Part shown: positions 11,201-20,500 of the stretch, piece by piece
How the letters are laid out: each line of letters begins with the position of its first letter
How positions within the stretch are numbered: position 1 is the stretch's first letter
Assembly: GCF_033807715.1 (NCBI RefSeq)
Contig: NC_084590.1
Span: forward strand, 7,900,827 to 7,964,826
Source of the DNA: Cololabis saira
Taxonomy: Eukaryota; Chordata; Actinopteri; Beloniformes; Belonidae
Length of the DNA stretch: 64,000 bases
Direction of reading: 5' to 3'
Notes under the pieces: model-generated
What the model saw: only the letters and a program-made list of their open reading frames with translations
What the model was told of the DNA's origin: nothing
Databases searched by the model: none
Made by a program: the position numbers and the translations under genes

Positions 11201-13635
11201 TCACTCTCATTTTTTAACTTGATATTGAACACAAGCCACAGACCCAGCAGCACATCTATCATCTCCTCCAGGTTCTACATCTTTAGTGTTGTCTTCGTCA
11301 GTGGTGTAAAGTAACGAACTACAAGTACTTCGTTATTTTACTTAAGTAAGATTTTTGAGAATTTGTACTTTTATTGATACTTTCATTTTTCTGTACTTTT
11401 ACTTTTACTTCGTTACATTTTCAAGGAAATAATCGTACTTTTAATCCGCTACATTTAAAATTGGACACGTCGTTACTCGCTACAAATTAAAGAACAGCAC
11501 AGCGGGGGCTGATTTATGGTTCCGCGTTACACCGGCGCAGAGCTACAGCGTAGGTTACGCGGCGACGCGCACACTACGCCGTAGCCTACGGCGTAAGGTG
11601 TGCGTCGATTTAACGCGGAACCATGAGGCGGACGGGAAGGAAGGGGGGCGCGTGAATATACCGAGAAGGAGCCGCAGCTCCCGGGAGAGTTGCGCCGCAG
11701 AGGCGGGCCGGAAGGCCGGAGGAACCGCCGTCGCGTCGAGTACCGAGAAGGACTGAAGCCTGAATTATGGTTCCGCGTTAAATCGACGCAGAGCCTCGCC
11801 GTAGGGTACGTTGGTGTAACGCGGAACCATAAATCAGCCTTGAGCGGCAGCCGACGCGTGTCCATGCGCATCATTCTTTGATTCCACCCCTTCTAAGGTG
11901 GTTTTGGCATTTAAAAGTTCAAAAGTCTCATCCTTTATCAGCTGGGGTTGCTTAATGTTGTCACTGCATACTACAGGCTGGGGGTGAACCTGTCAGCGGG
12001 GCCAATGGGGGACAGCAGCAGTGATGAGCAAAGGGAGAAATTAAAATGGAAACAAACGCTAAAGGGGTCAGAATAATATCACCATTATTTAGAGTTGTAA
12101 GCAAATTCTTGGATTCTTCATTTCTTTGCAATCCTTTTGAAAATAATTTGTACTTTGAATTTTGTACTTTGTACTTTTTACTTTTTACTTTTGTACTTAA
12201 GTACATTTTAACCCATGTACTTTTTGTACTTTATTATATTTAAGTTGAGGTACTTTTATACTTTTACTTAAGTAATTTTCTTAATGGGTACTTTTTACTT
12301 TTACTTAAGTAATTTTCAAGCAGAAAATTTGTACTTTTACTTAAGTACAATATTTTTGTACTTTTTCCACCTCTGGTCTTCGTTTAGATCACACAATCAA
12401 ATACGTCACAGCAGCTTCACTCCAACCTCCTACTCCTGATCTGGGTATTGAAAAGAATCGAGGGCCAGGCGAGTCGAGACGGGCTGAGTAGGTACTAGTG
12501 GAAAAGCGCCAAGAGGAGCCTCACTCAAGGACTCACTACGACCAGCTGACTTCTTTTGTGATTGTAGCCCTGATCTCTAGAAATGTCCAGCATAGACATC
12601 CCATCCGTCCCGGACAGCGGGTAGCCCAGCAGGGTGAGCAGGTTCCTGGGTCTGGGGCTGCCGTCCTCAGGGAGCACACCCAGGACCGGCACCCGTTCCT
12701 ACATGTCGTCGTCAGGTTCAGTTTGGTCGGGGGCTCTTTGGATGTAGTAATCCCACTTCTTCTAAATAGTCCAACAGACGCACAACACTGAAGAGCTTCT
12801 GTATGTCGACCTGCAGAGTGAAACTGTGGAACAGCCTGAGCATGGTGATAAAACATATCACCATTTAAAAAAAGAAACTTTTTTTTTCAAAATACAGATG
12901 CGAATAAACGTGTAGATGTACATTTATTAATATATGTAGATTTATATTAGATTTATATTATGGATATGTTAAATGTAGGTATGTATATACATATATTGAG
13001 TTATATTATACGTACAGTATTTATATATGTATATCTCCATTAATATATATTGATTTATAGTTATATGTAGATATGTTGATATATAGATTTATAGTTATTT
13101 TTATGTATAAAATTGGAGGTAAATATATGAACCAGTATATATAGCATTATCTACTCTTATATAGTTAATCAAGTATATTGTTATATCATTGCTGTCTATT
13201 GTTCTCTATTATATCGTAGTATTATTGTAATGATAATGTAATACTATGGATTATAATTACTTCTATTATTACATACCGTACATACATAGTATCACAACTA
13301 AATTGCTAGGCGTTTTTTTGTTTTTGACTATATTTATATATACATATAATTGAGTATTATATCACTATATTGAATAGTTATTAAAGTAGGGGTGTTTGGT
13401 TATGTGTTTTATAAGTAAGTTTATTGAAACTCTTATATGTAAGAATGTATGTAAGATTCAGGGGTAGGACTGGATAAGTGTTTACTTCAATCCTACTCCG
13501 TTTGGAACATGTTGGTAGATCCGTCTGCCCAAGTGCTGTCTTGCCTTCTGTCTACAAATATATATATTTGTACTTTTTTTTTTTTTTTTACTTCTTTGTA
13601 TTCTTTTTTTTTAACATGCATGTTCAAAATAAATC

Positions 13636-13688
<53 letters not shown>

Positions 13689-16600
13689 GTCCTAACTTAC
13701 AACGTTTTTCTTCAGACATTCGGTTGATGTTTTTCATCCAGACAATTATCAGATAGATGGAATGGGTAGCACCGGTAGACTAGCATGGTATCCGAGCAAC
13801 AATGTTGTGAGTCAGTTCTGCCTCTCATGTCTTCCACGTGTGTGTGTGCAGCGACCACCTGGAGGACCTGGACCTGTCCTCCTGCATGCTCAACCATGAC
13901 CTGCTGCAGATGCTGTGGCCCGCCTTCAGACACACCCTCAAGCTCAAGTAAGAGCAGCCTCACAACCAGCAGCTGCTGTCTTTGCCTGTGTGATGCTGAT
14001 GGGTGTACATGTCAAACTGCACCAAATGGGTCGCATTTAGGTGAGTATTGAGAAGCTTAGTCGGTCCAGAAACGTTACAAAGACCAGTACCCAGGAGGCA
14101 GAGGCGCTCTGAACGCGCTGGGACCTGGTTAGTAGGTTGTAATCGTGGAGAAAACGTGACTTCCTCATGTTTGTAGCCGGTAAGTGACTTGACTGCAATA
14201 GAAAGCGTGTCTTAGGAAAATAATGCAACTCATAATGCAACAACATCCAACCACAATGAATGAATGAATGAATGAATGAATGAATGAATGAATGAATGAA
14301 TGAATGAATGAATGAATGAATGAATGAATGAATGAAAACCTTTATTTTCCCCGTAGGGATATTCGGTTTGTCAGAGTAGATTAGTTGGTAATAAAAACAG
14401 TTTAAGAGTAAAAGTCCAGTACATGTGCAAGAGCAAGTAGTGTGCAAAAACACCAGTCCTCAGATCCCCCGCCCCTGTCTGCGATGGTCCGTTGGCAACG
14501 CCTGGTTGTGGAGCCTAATGGCCACAGGTACAAATGACTGCCCAAAACGCTTGGTGCTCTGGCGGGGGCGACAAGTCTGTGGAGAAAAACAACATCCACC
14601 ACAAGAACAACCAGATCCAACCACAAGAAAAACAACATCCACCACGAGAAAAACAAGGGTATCCAAGGGATCCTTGGTCAGTAGAGGAACTTAACTTCTC
14701 CCATTTCCTGGACTCTGCCCGTCAGTTTGGACGTTGGCGTTTGGGGATGTTAGCGGCTTTTCCAGGTTGTTTAACAGTCTGAAACATGGTGAAAACACCA
14801 CATCCGTGGTAGCATGGTAACAAACTCTTTGAAAGTGTCTAATGAGTGCAGAGGCCTGATTACTGATGATGTGAATGTTTTTTGCTGCCTGACTGCCTGC
14901 CTTGCATGTGTGATGTGTGTTTGCTGTGTTTTAGTCTGCAGTTTAACAGCCTCGGTCCTGATTCCTGCATCCTGCTGAGGGACCTGCTGCTGGATCCCAA
15001 AGCTTCCATCACGTCTCTACAGTAAGACCCCTTTCATTCACGTCAGGGGGAATCCTTCTGAACTCCCACATTGTCTCTTCATTTTCAGTCTTCACATTTT
15101 GAAGACTTTACTTCATAAGTAAGCCTTTGCGTGACCGCTCAGACCAGATCTGGGTTGGTCTGGGAGAATTTGTTTCAGCTCCTTAGTCCTGGTTTCAGCT
15201 CCTTAGACCTGGTATTGTCCACCTCTTATGCTCCAAGTGTGATGTTCTTGGCACCACGCCTCATCACCACTGACATCGTAATAACTACAGGTTTGCTTCT
15301 TGACCGTTTAATGTTTTCGACTGTCTACCTTTGCTGCAGCAGGAACTGGCCTATGAAACCATCGTACTTGTGTTCAGATGTGTTCCCTCTAGATCAGTGG
15401 TTCCCAACCTTTTTTCCTTGGAGTCCCCCTACTTGTGTCTAAGACCAGCCGGGCCCCCCGACCCCGTACATACTAGCACCAAAACAGTAATGTGATTCGT
15501 TACAAATCTTTAATTAAAAAAAATGAACATTAATTGTTTTTTTGATACATTTCTCTTTGGTTTACCCTGTATACATATGCTTTTGTTTTTCTCACCTTCA
15601 TTTTGTGTCACCAATGTATAAAATACACACAAAAAATAATTGCAAGGACATAAAAATATTTCTGAAAAATGTCTCTTTTAATATGAGAGCAAACATTTTT
15701 AACATTTTTCCTTTGACAACCTGAGTAGTATTATGATTAAATGTTGAATAATGATAATGATGCTGAAGGCTGTCTCAGACAGGTATGTAGTGATAAATGT
15801 TGCAAGTCCCCTCTTTTTTTCATAATCCTTTTTTCATTTTCTCCCGTTCAAATCCAATTACTCGGGTCACGGTGGGGCGGGGCTGGTCTCTGCAATTATA
15901 AGCCTTGTATAATAATTGTAAAAAAAAAAAAAAAAAGGTTGCTTATTTGTGGATTTTACCTATTAAGGGTTCTTTTTGGAACGTAACCCCTGTGAAAAAC
16001 GAGGGATTACTGTATTCCATTAGATGTGTTATTATGATTTTTTTTAAATTTATTTAAAGGGGACCTATTATGAAAAACAGGTTTTTTCTTGCTTTAACAT
16101 ATATAAAGTGGTCTCCCCTCAGCCTGCCAACTCAGAGAAGGAGGAAAGCAACCAAATTGTGCAGTGTCTGTACAGCCGCCCGGATGAGCCGTCCAGTGTG
16201 ATGTGGATCTACGAGCTGTTCAGATTCCGCTCCCGTCGTTACGTAACGAAAATGCGATTTACATAGGTTGGCCTCCGATGTGTGAAATCACGCCCACAAC
16301 TAACTCCGCCGGCCGGAGCTTCCACCATTTTTTCGTAGCGGTGTATCGCGTCATTCAGGCAGCCAATCAGCACAGAGCCTCATTATCATAGCCCCGCCCA
16401 CTCAGAATCCCTCATAGATAATGAGGTTAGAGAATGGAAGATAAAGACATGGCTCAGAGGCTGAATTTCTAATTTATTTAGAAAAAACAATCAAAAGCTT
16501 GTTTTTAAACATTCAAGGCCTGTTTAAAATAGGTATTAGATGCCATAATAGGTCCCCTTTAACATGCGCAAATATAATTTTTACAACTGCATATCTTCAA

Positions 16601-17510
16601 AGCAGACAAAGTTTAGCGCACCCCAGATCTCTGGCGGCCCCCCAGGGGGGCGTGGACCCCAGGTTGGGAGACACTGCTCTAGCAGACCAGGACTGTGACA
16701 TTATTCTCCTGTTCCCCTTCAGGCTGTGTGACAATCCCCTGCTGGATTTGGGGTGCTCCACCCTGCTGGGGGCCCTGCCGGAGAACCGGACCCTGACCCA
16801 CCTGTCCCTGATGCACACGGGCCTGGGGGACGAGGGGGCCCTGGAGCTGGCCCGGAGGCTCCAGCAGCACGCGGGGCTGCAGGAGCTCAACGTGGCCTAC
16901 AACAACATCGGGGACAACGCGGCGCTGGCGCTGGTGGACGCCTGCAGGGAGCATCCCAGCATTCACACCGTCCAGTAAGAACTAAGCCTATGTTCACTCA
17001 AATCCAGAAAGGAAGAGGTGGGAGCACTTGATTTGATTTGATCTGATTTGATTTATTTTGTACATGTAAAAGACAACAATTAAAGAGAAGAAAACAAAAC
17101 AAAGCAAACAAAAAACAACAACAAAACGAAGAATTTCATACTTTAACACTTAATATCTTAATTACATGTGCAAAAAGGAGTAGGAAGAAGTGTAAACTTA
17201 TTTAATCCTACCCCCATTCACTAATCATTTATTAACACGTATTTATAATAACTAACTATACTATAATTATACTCACACACTTACCTATACATTCATACAC
17301 ATAGTTGAGTATTTCTATATATTTGTACACACATGCCCATATAAATATTTGTATAAATATACTTATTTACACCATACTATCGCTATATTAACTCAATCTG
17401 CTCTATATCTATATATATCTACTTACACACGTATTCACACACATACACATATATATACATATCCATACACATACACCCATACATACATATATATATATAT
17501 ATATATACTG

Positions 17511-17588
<78 letters not shown>

Positions 17589-20500
17589 CATATACTGTAT
17601 ATAAACATACATATCTGTACATAAAAACAAATCTACTCATTCACCCAATAGTGTTATATCAGGCCCCTAAAAGCCGCTAAACCCCTTCCTCTTTGTACCT
17701 CGTGAAAATCATGTTTTTATATTTGTTATTAAACTGGTTAATGTTTGGATATTGTTTTAATTCTGAATCCATTCTGTTCCATAGTTTAACTCCACTGACT
17801 GATATAGAAAATCTTTTCATTGTTGTTCGTTATCTACTAGTCCTAAAATTTAGAGTACTCCTTAAATTATACCTCCCCTCTCTGTCATAAAACATTTCCT
17901 GTAAGTGAGATGGTAATAAGTTGTTCCTAGCTTTATACATGAATTTTGCTGTTTGGAATTCCACTATGTCAAAAAATGTGATTATTTTAGAATGGAAGAA
18001 TAATGAGTTGTTATGTTCACGAAAACCAGCATTATGAATTATCCTTATGGCTCTTTTCCGCAGTTTGAATAGTGGTTGCAGTGAACTTTTATATGTATTT
18101 CCCCAAACCTCTTAACAGTAACTTAAATAAGGCAAAACCAAGGAACAGCAGTCTTCATTTCATCATGATATTCCTGAACTCAGGTGGAAACGGAGAAGAA
18201 AACCTCCTGAGCTCCACCTGAGATCACACAGCAGTGCAGAAGGCCACACTTGCTAGCACCCCCTCTAGACCAGCTCCGCCAGCCATGGTTGGTCAATCAG
18301 AAGGTCTCTGTGTCTTTTCATTTCTGCAGCTTGTACCTGAACGCTCTCACCAACGTGGGGAAGCAGTCCCTGTACGTCCGGGGGGGTCCAAGCAGCAGCA
18401 GCAGGAAGGTCAGAGTTTTGGCTTCAGTCACCGAAGGCTCCGACATCTCAGAGAACTGGCACCCCATCCTGAGCGTGATCCGGGAGAACGCCACGTCCTG
18501 GGACCACAAACGGGTCAAAGAGCAGCTGGAGGTACACCACTCAACTGACCTACAACACCTCAACTGACCTACAACATCTCAACTGACCTAAAACACCTCA
18601 ACTGACCTACAACATCTCAACTGACCTAAAACATTCAACTGACCTACAACACCTCAACTGACCTACAACATCTCAACTGACCTACAACATCTCAACTGAC
18701 CTACAACATCTCAACTGACCTACAACATCTCAACTGACCTACAACATCTCAACTGACCTACAACATCTCAACTGACCTACAACATCTCAACTGACCTACA
18801 ACATTCAACTGACCTAAAACACCTCAACTGACCTAAAACACCTCAACTGACCTACAACACCTCAACTGACCTAAAACACCTCTACTGACCTACAACATTC
18901 AACTGACCTAAAACACCTCAACTGACCTAAAACACCTCAACTGACCTACAACACCTCAACTGACCTAAAACATTCAACTGACCTAAAACACCTCAACTGA
19001 CCTACAACATTCAACTGACCTAAAACACCTCAACTGACCTACAACACCTCAACTGACCTAAAACACCTCTACTGACCTACAACATTCAACTGACCTAAAA
19101 CACCTCAACTGACCTACAACACCTCAACTGACATAAAACACCTCTACTGACCTACAACATTCAATTGACCTAAAACACCTCAACTGACCTAAAACACCTC
19201 AACTGACCTAAAACATTCAATTGACCTACAACACCTCAACTGACCTAAAATACCTCAACTGACCTACAACACCTCAACTGACCTACAACACCTCAACTGA
19301 CCTACAACACCTCAACTGACCTAAAACATTCAATTGACCTAAAACACCTCTACTGACCTAAAACATTCAATTGACCTAAAACACCTCTACTGACCTACAA
19401 CACCTCAACTGACATAAAACACCTCAACTGACCAACAACACCTCAACTGACCTAAAACACCTCTACTGACCTACAACACCTCAACTGACATAAAACACCT
19501 CAACTGACCAACAACACCTCAACTGACCTAAAACACCTCTACTGACCTAAAACACCTCAACTGACCTAAAACATTCAACTGACCAACAACACCTCTACTG
19601 ACCTAAAACACCTCAACTGACCTACAACACCTCAACTGACCTAAAACACCTCAACTGACCTACAACACCTCAACTGACCTAAAACACCTCTACTGACCTA
19701 CAACACCTCAACTGACATAAAACACCTCAACTGACCAACAACACCTCAACTGACCTAAAACACCTCTACTGACCTAAAACACCTCAACTGACCTAAAACA
19801 TTCAACTGACCAACAACACCTCAACTGACCTAAAACACCTCAACTGACCTAAAACACCTCAACTGACCTAAAACATTCAACTGACCTAAAACACCTCAAC
19901 TGACCTAAAACACCTCTACTGACCTAAAACACCTCAACTGACCTAAAACATTCAACTGACCAACAACACCTCAACTGACCTAAAACACCTCAACTGACCT
20001 AAAACACCTCAACTGACCTAAAACATTCAACTGACCTAAAACACCTCAACTGACCTAAAACACCTCAACTGACCTACAACACCTCAACTGACCTAAAACA
20101 CCTCTACTGACCTAAAACATTCAACTGACCTACAACACCTCAACTGACCTACAACACCTCAACTGACCTACAACACCTCAACTGACCTACAACACCTCAA
20201 CTGACCTAAAACACCTCAACTGACCTACAACACCTCAACTGACCTAAAACACCTCAACTGACCTACAACACCTCAACTGACCTACAACACCTCAACTGAC
20301 CTACAACATTCAATTGACCTAAAACACCTCAACTGACCTACAACACCTCTACTGACCTAAAACACCTCTACTGACCTAAAACACCTCAACTGACCTAAAA
20401 CATTCAATTGACCTAAAATACCTCAACTGACCTACAACACCTCTACTGACCTAAAACATTCAACTGACCTAAAACACCTTTACTGACCTACAACACCTCA

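Larger units (their letters stand above)
10720..12511. mobile_element. Harbinger-like MITE, split by a hAT insertion
   Basis: Ends are TGGCACTTTTCCACTAGTAC and GTACTAGTGGAAAAGCGCCA. It is a sister copy of 55305-55990, with long shared interior (GTCGGCTGTATCTGACATCA, GGAGGAGGAAATCAGAGAAA). Removing the 1,085 bp hAT insertion leaves about 707 bp, against 686 bp in the sister. The left TAA flank has no clear match on the right (AGA). Confidence 0.7.
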
